Shown: positions 48,423-56,636 of the stretch, one piece after another
How positions within the stretch are numbered: position 1 is the stretch's first letter
Layout: every line of letters starts with the position of its first letter
Origin: an uncultured Bacteroidales bacterium
GTDB taxonomy: Bacteria > Bacteroidota > Bacteroidia > Bacteroidales > Paludibacteraceae
Reading direction: 5' to 3'
Length of the DNA: 57,294 nucleotides
NCBI GenBank assembly: GCA_946626605.1
Contig: CAMOUL010000011.1
Location: 1-57,294 of the forward strand
The notes under the pieces: model-generated
What the model was told of the DNA's origin: nothing
Database searches by the model: none
What the model saw: only the letters and a program-made list of their open reading frames with translations
Program-made: the position numbers and the translations under genes

Positions 48423-49838
48423 ATGAAAGCTTTCATGGACAAAGATTTCCTGCTGCAGACAGAGACCGCGCAGGAACTGTATCACAATCATGCGGCTAAG
48501 ATGCCGATCATCGATTATCACTGCCACCTTATTCCGCAGATGGTTGCCGAGAACAAACGTTTCGAATCCATCGCACAGATCTGGCTCATGGGCGACCACT
48601 ACAAATGGCGCGCTATGCGTTCCAACGGTGTGGACGAGCGTTATTGCACCGGCAAGGACACGACCGACTGGGAGAAGTTCGAGAAATGGGCGGAGACCGT
48701 TCCTTATACTTTCCGCAATCCGCTCTACCACTGGACCCATCTGGAGCTCAAGACCGCTTTCGGTATCGAGGAGCGTCTGAACCCCGAGACCGCACGTGCT
48801 ATCTATGACAAGTGCAACGACCTGATTGCCAACGATCCGAAGTTCTGTCCGCGCGGACTGATGAAGCACTACCATGTAGAGCTCGTCTGCACGACCGACG
48901 ACCCGGCAGACTCCCTCGAGTGGCACAAGATGGTCAAGGAAGATCCGACCGCAGAAGTTCGTATGTTGCCGACTTGGCGTCCGGACGCAGGCATGAACAT
49001 CGAGGCTGCTACTTGGAAAGCCTATATCGAGAAACTGGCTAAGGTAGCCGGTGTGGAGATCCGCAACTTCGCAGACATGGTGGACGCTCTCCAGAAACGC
49101 CATGACTTCTTTGAGTCGATGGGCTGCCGTCTCTCCGACCACGGTATCGAGGAGTTCTACGACGAGCCGTACACCGACGCAGAGATCAACGCAATCTTCC
49201 AGAAAGCCCTCGCCGGCAAGGAGCTCTCCGTCTATGAGATCCGTCAGTACAAGCACGCTTACCTGCACGCTCAGGCTGAGATGGACTACGCTTCGGGTTG
49301 GACCCAGCAGTACCACTACGGTGCAATCCGTAACAACAACTCGAAGATGTTCGCGCAACTTGGCGCAGACACCGGTTTCGACTCCATCGGCGAGTTCACG
49401 ACCGCGAAAGCAATGAGCCATTTCTTGGACGAGATGAACAGCGAAGGACACCTCGCCAAGACCATTCTCTATAACCTCAACCCGTGTGCGAACGAGGTAA
49501 TCGCAACGATGCTGGGTAACTTCCAAGATGGTTCGGTACCGGGCAAGATTCAGTTCGGTTCGGGCTGGTGGTTCCTCGATCAGAAGGACGGTATGGAGAA
49601 GCAGATGATGGCACTTTCCAACCTCGGTCTCTTGAGCCGCATGGTAGGTATGCTGACCGACAGCCGTTCGTTCCTGAGCTATCCGCGTCATGAGTACTTC
49701 CGTCGTACGCTCTGTAACGTCCTCGGCAACGACATCGAGAACGGCATGATCCCGTACACCGGCTACGAGAAAGCCCGCGTTCAACAGATGGTCGAAGACA
49801 TCTGCTACAATAACGCAAAGAACTACTTCAAGTTCTAA
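48423..49838 (+). CDS. uxaC: Uronate (glucuronate) isomerase UxaC
   Basis: 471 residues, full length. Amidohydrolase-fold family with metal-type motif IIDYHCHLIPQMVAENKRF near the start, NPLYHWTHLELKTAFGI, VELVCTTDDPADSLEWH, LPTWRPDAGMNIE and GSGWWFLDQKDGMEKQM. Converts glucuronate or galacturonate to fructuronate or tagaturonate. With kdgK, kdgA and exuT further right it forms the uronate pathway; the two oxidoreductases and dehydratase expected in between are not in the window. Codon use is strongly biased, as in highly expressed genes. Confidence 0.96.
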   Translation: MKAFMDKDFLLQTETAQELYHNHAAKMPIIDYHCHLIPQMVAENKRFESIAQIWLMGDHYKWRAMRSNGVDERYCTGKDTTDWEKFEKWAETVPYTFRNPLYHWTHLELKTAFGIEERLNPETARAIYDKCNDLIANDPKFCPRGLMKHYHVELVCTTDDPADSLEWHKMVKEDPTAEVRMLPTWRPDAGMNIEAATWKAYIEKLAKVAGVEIRNFADMVDALQKRHDFFESMGCRLSDHGIEEFYDEPYTDAEINAIFQKALAGKELSVYEIRQYKHAYLHAQAEMDYASGWTQQYHYGAIRNNNSKMFAQLGADTGFDSIGEFTTAKAMSHFLDEMNSEGHLAKTILYNLNPCANEVIATMLGNFQDGSVPGKIQFGSGWWFLDQKDGMEKQMMALSNLGLLSRMVGMLTDSRSFLSYPRHEYFRRTLCNVLGNDIENGMIPYTGYEKARVQQMVEDICYNNAKNYFKF

Positions 49839-49851
49839 GTAACTACGCATC

Positions 49852-49886
49852 CCCGCTTGTCTCTCTTTCTTCGAGAGGCAGGCGGG
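49852..49886. repeat. Strong GC hairpin after uxaC
   Basis: CCCGCTTGTCTCTC (49852-49865) pairs over all 14 bases (two G-U) with GAGAGGCAGGCGGG (49873-49886), loop TTTCTTC. No T tract follows, so it may stabilise the uxaC message or be an interspersed element rather than a terminator. A GTTGC-AAAAAT-GCAAC hairpin follows at 49892-49907. Confidence 0.65.
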
Positions 49887-49958
49887 TGGTTGTTGCAAAA
49901 ATGCAACTTGTCGGAAATTCCAACATGTTCCAAAATGGAAACAGTTCAAAAAAGATTA

Positions 49959-49990
49959 AGTTATTCGGTTTTTCCGAACAACTGTTTTTG
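49959..49990 (+). terminator. Intrinsic terminator after uxaC
   Basis: AGTT-A-TTCGG (49959-49968), loop TTTTT, CCGAA-C-AACT (49974-49983), then GTTTTTG. Ends the uxaC transcript before the helicase gene. Confidence 0.7.
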
Positions 49991-50091
49991 AAGAAAAAGA
50001 CACCATGGTCAAAGTGGTAGTGAATTTGATAAACCAGAAGAATTAAAGGGGACAATAAGTATTTGGAATACGCAAATGAAGTAGTAATAAA

Positions 50092-52935
50092 ATGTCATTA
50101 ATCTATAAAATATTAAGCATATTTAAATCTGAAAATGCGGAATTTAAGGCATTGACGCCAGAAATAAAGGCGTTGATGGCTTTTCGTAAAGATTTAATGT
50201 CATTGCTAGAAGTTGATAGATTTATCGCGCGTTCAGAATATGCTTATTTACGGGAAAATTATTCTAAAACTTACACCTTCTTTGAAAATGCCTTACGAGC
50301 AAATACACTTGAATATTATTGTGAGCAAAATGCCTTGGAAAAAAGATATGTAGACAAGTTTCTTTCAGAATTTGAAGATGTATGCTTAAATGAAGAGTCA
50401 TCTATTATTAACGAGCATAACGAACAATACATACAACGACATCTTAAAGAGGATAAAAATTACCTTGATAGTATCCTAAAGAAAGTTGATCCCAATATAC
50501 GATTAGACGATGAGCAGAGGAGAGTGGTTCTTTCAGATGAAGATTATACTTTGGTTATCGCAGGTGCTGGAGCAGGTAAAACAACAACCGTTTCTGCAAA
50601 AGTGCGTTACCTTGTTGAAAAGAAAGGCATTTCTCCAGACCAGATATTGGTAATTTCTTTTACAAACAAAGCTGTCGGAGAACTACGCGATAAAATCAAC
50701 AAGGATTTAGGAATTCCATGTCCTGTAACTACGTTCCATAAAACAGGTTATGCTATTTTGCGTCGTCAAGAAGCAGAGCGTATGATGATTGTTGATCAGG
50801 GATTTATGTATAATGTCATCAACAATTATCTCAAAGGTAATATTCTTGAAAATCCGGAATTGGTTGATAAACTTATTCTTTTCTTTGGTAGTTATTTTGA
50901 TGCGCCTTATGAGGGCGAAGATTTGAACGATTTCTTTAATTATATATCTAAGGCGGACTTTTCTACTATTCGTGGAAATATAGACGAGTATTCGGAAAAG
51001 ATTATCAACGAACGAACAGGTAAGTGCCAAACGATAGCACGTGAGACATTACGCTCATCGCAAGAAGTCTTGATAGCCAACTTCTTATTCCTCAATGGTA
51101 TAGAATATACTTATGAAAAACCATATCCATTCAATATTGCTAAATCATATAAAGTATATACTCCAGATTTTACCATTACACAAGGAGAAAAGGTTGCGTA
51201 TTTAGAGCACTTTGGAATTTCTCAAGACGGGCACAATAATAGATATAATGCCGAACAAATTGCGAAATACAAGAAAGAAGTTAATGATAAGGTGAAGTTA
51301 CATAAAAAGCATGGAACAGACCTTATTTATACATTCTCTGCCTATAATGATGGGCGTGACTTGCTAGAACACTTAAAAGAAGAGTTAATAGAGCATGGCT
51401 TTGAACTTCATCCTCGTCCCTCAAAAGAAGTGTTTGAGAAGATTGTTAACACAGAGGAAAACAGGTATATATCGCGTCTTGTAAATTTGGTATGTACTTT
51501 CATTCAGAACTTTAAGACTAATGGATTTACTACCGAGAAGTTCTTTGCATGGAACGCAACATCCAAAAATGAACGCACAAAACTATTCCTGACCATATGC
51601 GAGCAATGTTATCATGAATATGCAAAATGCCTCAAAGAACGTCATGCGATTGATTTTGAGGATATGATTAACGATTCTGCACGTATTCTTCGGGAAGCAG
51701 AGGCTCAAAACATTGTGCCGGATTTCAAATATATTATTGTAGATGAGTATCAAGATATTTCTCGACAGCGATTTGATTTAACCAAAGAGCTGAGTAAAAT
51801 ATGTGATGCAAAGATTATTGCAGTTGGTGACGATTGGCAATCAATTTATGCATATGCAGGCTCGGATATTACTCTGTTCACTCATTTCAAGGAGACCTTT
51901 GGTTATGGACTGGAGTTAAGCATTACAAAGACTTATCGTAATGCTCAAGAGATTATTGATATAGCTGGAGGATTTATTCAAAAAAACACCGAGCAAATTC
52001 AGAAAGCACTCATTTCTCCCAAGCATATTACTAGTCCAGTAATCATCCAAACCTATACGGAAGATGTAGACCGCAAACAATATGAGGGACGAGGAGGAAA
52101 GTATTTTTTAGTAGGAGAAACAGTAGAGAAACTTATGAAAGAAATTCTTGCTGAAAACCCGAAATCGTCAATCTTGTTATTAGGACGCTATAATTTTGAT
52201 GGTTACAATCTTACTAAATCAGCAGATTTTGAATATTGGGAGAAGAATGGAACGGTAACTTCTAAAACTTTTGCAGATATAGAGATGGAATTTATGACCG
52301 TTCATCGGGCAAAAGGATTAGGATACGATAATGTGATTATTATTAACGCGATAGATGCAGCATTTGGCTTTCCCTCAAAGATACAAGATGACCCTGTTCT
52401 GCACTATGTTGTTAAAACTGACCGTTCTATTGAATATGCGGAAGAAAGAAGGTTGTTTTATGTGGCATTGACTCGCACGAAGAATCGCGTGTACATAGTT
52501 ACACCACAGCAGCGTCCATCTGAATTTGTACGAGAACTGATAAGGGATTATAAGAATATTACTCTACGTGGAAAACTAGACAAACCGCAGCAAAACACAG
52601 GAGATATAAAGCGATGTCCGGTTTGTGGCTATCCCCTGCAACTACGTTATAAAAAAGCTTATGGTCTGAAACTATGGATTTGCTCGAACGAACCGGAGAT
52701 ATGCGACTTTTTGACTAATGATATTAAGGGTAAGGAACTCTCAATTCTCAAATGCGATCAATGCAAAGATGGTTATTTGATTATTAAAGAGGGAAAGCAG
52801 AGAAATCCGTCGGATAACACTAATGAAAGATATTCTTTTTTAGGTTGCACGAATTACACACCAGATGGGAAAGGGTGCAACCGAATGATGACCTATAAAG
52901 AATATAGAGAACTAATGAACAGAACAAAATCATAA
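50092..52935 (+). CDS. UvrD/Rep-type (helicase IV-like) helicase with nuclease-like insert and C-terminal zinc ribbons
   Basis: 947 residues. Superfamily 1A motifs: Q/I region RLDDEQRRVVLSDEDYTLVI with Walker A GAGAGKTTT (about 158), SFTNKAVGELRDKI, VDEYQDISRQRFD (motif II, about 551), VGDDWQSIYAYAGSD, TVHRAKGLGYDNVIIINA and RRLFYVALTRTKNRVYIV. Between motifs, residues 320-445 (VLIANFLFLNGIEYTYEKPY, PDFTITQGEKVAYLEHFG) look like a PD-(D/E)xK nuclease core. The C-terminus has CPVCG and CDQCKDGYL cysteine clusters resembling topoisomerase zinc ribbons. Markedly AT-rich compared with its neighbours, suggesting acquisition; a DNA-repair or defence role is possible. Confidence 0.85.
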   Translation: MSLIYKILSIFKSENAEFKALTPEIKALMAFRKDLMSLLEVDRFIARSEYAYLRENYSKTYTFFENALRANTLEYYCEQNALEKRYVDKFLSEFEDVCLNEESSIINEHNEQYIQRHLKEDKNYLDSILKKVDPNIRLDDEQRRVVLSDEDYTLVIAGAGAGKTTTVSAKVRYLVEKKGISPDQILVISFTNKAVGELRDKINKDLGIPCPVTTFHKTGYAILRRQEAERMMIVDQGFMYNVINNYLKGNILENPELVDKLILFFGSYFDAPYEGEDLNDFFNYISKADFSTIRGNIDEYSEKIINERTGKCQTIARETLRSSQEVLIANFLFLNGIEYTYEKPYPFNIAKSYKVYTPDFTITQGEKVAYLEHFGISQDGHNNRYNAEQIAKYKKEVNDKVKLHKKHGTDLIYTFSAYNDGRDLLEHLKEELIEHGFELHPRPSKEVFEKIVNTEENRYISRLVNLVCTFIQNFKTNGFTTEKFFAWNATSKNERTKLFLTICEQCYHEYAKCLKERHAIDFEDMINDSARILREAEAQNIVPDFKYIIVDEYQDISRQRFDLTKELSKICDAKIIAVGDDWQSIYAYAGSDITLFTHFKETFGYGLELSITKTYRNAQEIIDIAGGFIQKNTEQIQKALISPKHITSPVIIQTYTEDVDRKQYEGRGGKYFLVGETVEKLMKEILAENPKSSILLLGRYNFDGYNLTKSADFEYWEKNGTVTSKTFADIEMEFMTVHRAKGLGYDNVIIINAIDAAFGFPSKIQDDPVLHYVVKTDRSIEYAEERRLFYVALTRTKNRVYIVTPQQRPSEFVRELIRDYKNITLRGKLDKPQQNTGDIKRCPVCGYPLQLRYKKAYGLKLWICSNEPEICDFLTNDIKGKELSILKCDQCKDGYLIIKEGKQRNPSDNTNERYSFLGCTNYTPDGKGCNRMMTYKEYRELMNRTKS

Positions 52936-53113
52936 TAGCAATGACACTACCATTATAAACGAGCTATACAATAGAGGACAAGACTATTAATAAAAGCGAA
53001 GTGTGGCGTACCCGAATTAAATTCTTAACCCACAAGGGGTACGATTGTTTCGGGGCTAATGGACGCAGGAGACAAACGCTCAAAAAAGTCGCATAAAGAA
53101 AAGAGATAAATAA

Positions 53114-53467
53114 ATGAAAGCGAAGTGGGTGAATATAGTGGATAGCCTGCAGGGGAATGTGGATCAGAGGCACTATGCACGGCGGATTCCGGGAAATGGG
53201 GAATACGGGGCGGTGTGTGCGAAGCCGGAGTTGAGCAAGAAGACAAAGAAAGCAAAGGCAGAACACCCGACGGCAAAAGCTTTTGCAGAGCTGATGGCGG
53301 AGACAAAGGCTATCATGCATGATCCGGAGCGTAAGGCGGAATGGCAGGCACGATATGAGGAGGCACTACGGAAGGCAAGGAAATATAACAAGCCGATTCA
53401 AGGACGGCTGTACGATTATATCAAGCATGAGTTGAGCGAGGAGAGAAAGCAGGGTGTTCTCCCGTAG
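53114..53467 (+). CDS. Hypothetical small charged protein
   Basis: 117 residues. Middle and C-terminal helices are strongly charged (KAFAELMAETKAIMHDPERK, WQARYEEALRKARKYNKPIQ, YDYIKHELSEERKQ). No signal peptide, membrane segment or family recognised. Lies between the helicase and the four-helix protein. Base composition is closer to the core genes than to the AT-rich helicase. Considered real because of length, start context and regular helical pattern. Confidence 0.55.
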   Translation: MKAKWVNIVDSLQGNVDQRHYARRIPGNGEYGAVCAKPELSKKTKKAKAEHPTAKAFAELMAETKAIMHDPERKAEWQARYEEALRKARKYNKPIQGRLYDYIKHELSEERKQGVLP

Positions 53468-53488
53468 ATGTTACGGTGACGTCATAGT

Positions 53489-53532
53489 GAGCACCCGATG
53501 AGCATCCGATGAGCACCCGATCAGCATCCGAT
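53489..53532. repeat. Four-copy 11-base tandem repeat
   Basis: GAGCACCCGAT, GAGCATCCGAT, GAGCACCCGAT, CAGCATCCGAT in direct succession, 22 bases after the stop of the small hypothetical gene. Confidence 0.85.
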
Positions 53533-53570
53533 GGAGACTAATGGAGGACAGGTGGATGGAAGAATGGGAG

Positions 53571-53826
53571 ACCGAGATATCGACAGATCGGGATATCGAT
53601 ATATCGAAGGGGTTTTGATAGAGGAAGCGGGAAAGCAAAAGAGAAACAGAGGGGATGAGAGAAATCCGAAATATCGAACAGGGGGAATAAACCGAGATAT
53701 CGACAGATCGAGAAATCGGGATATCGAAAGGATTCGATAGAGGAAGCGGGAAGGCAAAAGGGAAACAAAAAAGAAGGGAGAGAACCGATATATCGAAATA
53801 TCGAGAAATCGATATATCGAAGGGGA
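53571..53826. repeat. 120-base imperfect tandem duplication built on family B repeats
   Basis: Both units start ACCGAGATATCGACAGATCG (53571 and 53691, exactly 120 bases apart) and share GAGGAAGCGGGAA and AAACA-type stretches, each ending with several ATATCGA units. Unit two closes with AATATCGAGAAATCGATATA. Noncoding leader region of the four-helix gene. Confidence 0.8.
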
Positions 53827-53863
53827 AAAAAGAGAATAAAGCAAACAATAAATAATAAACATT

Positions 53864-53880
53864 ATTTAACACAATAAAAT
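53864..53880 (+). promoter_or_regulatory. Leader motif shared with uxaC
   Basis: ATTTAACACAATAAAAT, identical to 48397-48413 before uxaC, here three bases before the ATG at 53884. Possibly a translation-enhancing leader or a common regulon mark. Confidence 0.5.
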
Positions 53881-53883
53881 ACT

Positions 53884-54624
53884 ATGCTGAAGATACGGCG
53901 ATTTGGATATTTTTGGTTGAATACTTGGGTGGTGGCGAATGTTATTCAGTTGGCGACACAGGAGTTTTGCAAGAAGTTCCTGAACCTGAAGAATGACCCG
54001 TGCGGAAGACAATTCGACCAAATGACGCAGGCGGCACGTTCGGGTGTGGCAAATATCGCCGAAGGTAATTCGCGGCATTCGACCTCCAAAGAGACGGAGA
54101 TGAAATTGACCGATGTGGCGCGCGCGAGCATAGCTGAGTTGATGAGCGATTATGCCAATTGGTTGATGCAAGCGGAGCAGATACCATGGTCCGACAAATC
54201 GGAGGCATACAGACGTGTGTATAACATTCCGTTTGATCCGCCGGAGTACACGGATGATGTGATGCACGAGAGTAGCGCGCATATATTGAAACAGAAACAT
54301 AAATTCGATGAGTGGTTGGAGACGGAGGATTCTGTAGCGGCGGCGAATTGTGTGCTCATCTTATGTAACAGGCTGATTATGATGATTCAGAAGCAGATAG
54401 AGATGCTGCTGGGAGATTTTAAGGAAGAAGGAGGTTTTACAGAGGCGCTTACGGCAGAGCGGTTGCAGCACAGGGCGGAGAAGAGTACCGAAGAGAACGC
54501 GCCGTTATGTCCCGAATGCGGCAAGCCGATGATCAAACGGGTTGCGAAGAAAGGGGTTAATTCCGGGAAAGAGTTCTGGAGTTGCAGCGGTTATCCGGAG
54601 TGTCGCGGGACAAGGAAGATATAA
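53884..54624 (+). CDS. Four-helix bundle protein with C-terminal topoisomerase-type zinc finger
   Basis: 246 residues. The N-terminal 200 residues belong to the four-helix bundle (S23/variable-region related) group seen across Bacteroidota: QEFCKKFLNLKNDPCGRQFD, MTQAARSGVANIAEGNSRHS, TSKETEMKLTDVARASIAEL. Residues 205-245 carry CPECGKPMIKRVAK and SGKEFWSCSGYPECRGTRKI, the C4 zinc finger of type IA topoisomerases. This fits the 'four helix bundle suffix domain' family; nucleic-acid binding is inferred from the zinc finger. Bracketed by family B repeats. Confidence 0.82.
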   Translation: MLKIRRFGYFWLNTWVVANVIQLATQEFCKKFLNLKNDPCGRQFDQMTQAARSGVANIAEGNSRHSTSKETEMKLTDVARASIAELMSDYANWLMQAEQIPWSDKSEAYRRVYNIPFDPPEYTDDVMHESSAHILKQKHKFDEWLETEDSVAAANCVLILCNRLIMMIQKQIEMLLGDFKEEGGFTEALTAERLQHRAEKSTEENAPLCPECGKPMIKRVAKKGVNSGKEFWSCSGYPECRGTRKI

Positions 54625-54735
54625 AACCGAGATATCGATATATCGAGAAATCGGGATATCGAATGGGAACCGACATATCGACATATCGAAAGGAGGACCG
54701 ACATATCGAGATACCGAAATATCGAGATATCGAAA
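54622..54735. repeat. Family B repeat cluster before kdgK
   Basis: About ten units of the type CGATATATCGA/CGACATATCGA/CGAGATATCGA in 110 bases, for example ACCGAGATATCGATATATCG and ACCGACATATCGACATATCG. Confidence 0.85.
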
Positions 54736-54796
54736 GAAAACAATAAAGCAAAACAATAACTAACAACAATATTAACCAATTTAATTCATTTAACCT

Positions 54797-55822
54797 ATGG
54801 CTAAAATTATTACATTGGGCGAGATTATGCTCCGCCTGAGTCCGGAGGGACAAGATCGTTTCATTCAGTCTGATCATTTCCGTATCATCCCCGGTGGTGG
54901 TGAGGCTAACGTGGCTATTTCGTGCGCTAACTACGGTCACGAGGCTTATCTCGTTACCAAACTGCCGAAGCACGAGATCGGTCAGATTGCCGTTAACTCG
55001 CTGCGTCGCTATGGCGTGAACACCGAGTACATCGTTCGTGGCGGCGACCGCGTAGGTCTGTACTACTGCGAGACCGGTGCTTCGATGCGTCCGTCCAAGG
55101 TCATCTACGACCGTGCCCACAGCGCTATCGCTGAGGCTGATCCGAAGGACTTTGACTTCGACAAGATCATGGAAGGTGCAGCATGGTTCCACTGGAGCGG
55201 CATCACTCCGGCTATCTCGGACAAGGCTGCTGAGATCACGAAGCTCGCTTGCGAGGCTGCAAAACGTCACGGCGTAACCGTTTCGGTTGACCTGAACTTC
55301 CGTAAGAAACTGTGGACCAGCGAGAAAGCTATCTCGATCATGCGTCCGTTGATGAAGTACGTGGATGTTTGTATCGGTAACGAAGAGGATGCAGAGCTGT
55401 GCCTCGGCTTCAAGCCCGATGCAGATGTAGAAGGCGGCGAGACCAACGCTGAGGGCTACAAGGGCATCTTCGAGCAGATGATGAAAGAGTTCGGCTTCAA
55501 GTACGTTGTTTCGACGCTGCGCGAGAGCTACAGCGCTACCTTCAACGGCTGGAAAGCGATGATCTACAACGGCAAGGAGTTCTACCAGAGCAAGCGTTAC
55601 GAGATCAACCCGATCATCGACCGCGTAGGTGGCGGTGACTCGTTCTCCGGCGGTCTGATCCACGGTATGCTCAAATACCCGGGCAACCAAGGTGCAGCCC
55701 TTGAGTTCGCAGTAGCTGCTTCGGCTCTGAAGCACACCATCAACGGCGACTACAACCTCGTTAGCGAGGATGAGGTTCTGAGCCTTGCAGGTGGAAACGC
55801 TAACGGACGGGTTCAGAGATAA
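54797..55822 (+). CDS. kdgK: 2-dehydro-3-deoxygluconokinase KdgK
   Basis: 341 residues, PfkB family. Start [20 protein letters not shown], sugar-binding [36 protein letters not shown], and the catalytic anion hole [18 protein letters not shown] with base Asp. Phosphorylates 2-keto-3-deoxygluconate to KDPG. Located directly before kdgA; the gap between them is filled by family B repeats. Codon use is strongly biased towards high expression. Confidence 0.95.
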   Translation: MAKIITLGEIMLRLSPEGQDRFIQSDHFRIIPGGGEANVAISCANYGHEAYLVTKLPKHEIGQIAVNSLRRYGVNTEYIVRGGDRVGLYYCETGASMRPSKVIYDRAHSAIAEADPKDFDFDKIMEGAAWFHWSGITPAISDKAAEITKLACEAAKRHGVTVSVDLNFRKKLWTSEKAISIMRPLMKYVDVCIGNEEDAELCLGFKPDADVEGGETNAEGYKGIFEQMMKEFGFKYVVSTLRESYSATFNGWKAMIYNGKEFYQSKRYEINPIIDRVGGGDSFSGGLIHGMLKYPGNQGAALEFAVAASALKHTINGDYNLVSEDEVLSLAGGNANGRVQR

Positions 55823-55827
55823 ATTTA

Positions 55828-55890
55828 ACCGAGATATCGGGATATCGATATATCGAGATATCGAAGACGGTATATCGGTATTCCGAAATC
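55828..55890. repeat. Family B repeat cluster between kdgK and kdgA
   Basis: ACCGAGATATCGGGATATCG, ATATATCGAGATATCGAAG, then TATATCGGTATTCCGAAAT. Fills most of the 88-base gap. Confidence 0.85.
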
Positions 55891-55910
55891 ACGAAAAAAC
55901 AAAGAAAGAA

Positions 55911-56579
55911 ATGGCAAAGTTTGATAAGTTTCAGGTGATGGCGAAGATTGCCGCTGCACCGATGGTTCCTGTGTTCTATCACAAGGACGTGGAAGTTTGT
56001 AAAAACGTGATTAAGGCTTGCTATGAGGGCGGCGTGCGTGCGTTCGAGTTCACCAACCGTGGCGATTTCGCGCACGAGGTATTCGGCGAACTGAGCAAGT
56101 GGGTGGCTAAAGAGTGTCCGGAGTTGGCACTCGGTATCGGTAGCGTGGTGGACGCTCCGACAGCAGCGCTGTACTTGCAGTTAGGCGCTAACTTCGTGGT
56201 TGGTCCGTTGTTCAACAAGGATATTGCGGTGGTTTGTAACCGTCGTTGCGTGACTTACTGTCCGGGTTGCTTGACACCGAGCGAGATCGGTGCGGCTCAG
56301 GAGGTGGGCTGCGACTTTACGAAAGTGTTCCCGGGCGATGTAGTTGGTCCGAACCTCGTGAAGGGTCTGATGGCTCCGATGCCGTGGTCGAAGATCATGG
56401 TTACCGGCGGTGTGGCTCCGGAGAAAGAGAATCTCGAGAAATGGTTCGCAGCAGGTGTTTACTGCGTGGGTATGGGCAGCAAGCTCTTCCCGAGCGACAA
56501 GGTAAAAGCCGGCGACTGGGCATACGTTACCGACAAGTGCAAAGAGTGCTTTGAGATCATCGCTAATTGTAGAAAATAA
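55911..56579 (+). CDS. kdgA: KDPG aldolase (2-dehydro-3-deoxy-phosphogluconate aldolase)
   Basis: 222 residues from [20 protein letters not shown]; an in-frame ATG at 55785 lies inside kdgK and runs through the repeat cluster, so it is rejected. Class I aldolase features: [13 protein letters not shown] block ([16 protein letters not shown], conserved Glu), [40 protein letters not shown] and the Schiff-base Lys in [11 protein letters not shown], then [19 protein letters not shown]. Cleaves KDPG to pyruvate and glyceraldehyde 3-phosphate, the last step of the uronate route. Confidence 0.95.
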   Translation: MAKFDKFQVMAKIAAAPMVPVFYHKDVEVCKNVIKACYEGGVRAFEFTNRGDFAHEVFGELSKWVAKECPELALGIGSVVDAPTAALYLQLGANFVVGPLFNKDIAVVCNRRCVTYCPGCLTPSEIGAAQEVGCDFTKVFPGDVVGPNLVKGLMAPMPWSKIMVTGGVAPEKENLEKWFAAGVYCVGMGSKLFPSDKVKAGDWAYVTDKCKECFEIIANCRK

Positions 56580-56617
56580 TCCGATATATCGGGAAATCGA
56601 GATATCGAAATATCGAA
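56580..56617. repeat. Family B repeat cluster between kdgA and exuT
   Basis: TCCGATATATCGGGAAATCG followed by AGATATCGAAATATCGAA, directly after the kdgA stop. Confidence 0.85.
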
Positions 56618-56636
56618 TCTTTTAAAGAAAACAAAA

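Noticed and set aside
48417..49949. 510-codon open frame antisense to uxaC
   Set aside because: It mirrors a highly biased real gene that avoids codons giving reverse stops; the translation has no recognisable family, and uxaC is certain.
53489..53826. CRISPR or attachment site
   Set aside because: Tandem 11-mers without spacers and a 120-base duplication with no integrase nearby.
55785..55910. Longer KdgA starting inside kdgK
   Set aside because: The extension is translated from family B repeats and overlaps kdgK; MAKFDKFQ at 55911 is the natural start.
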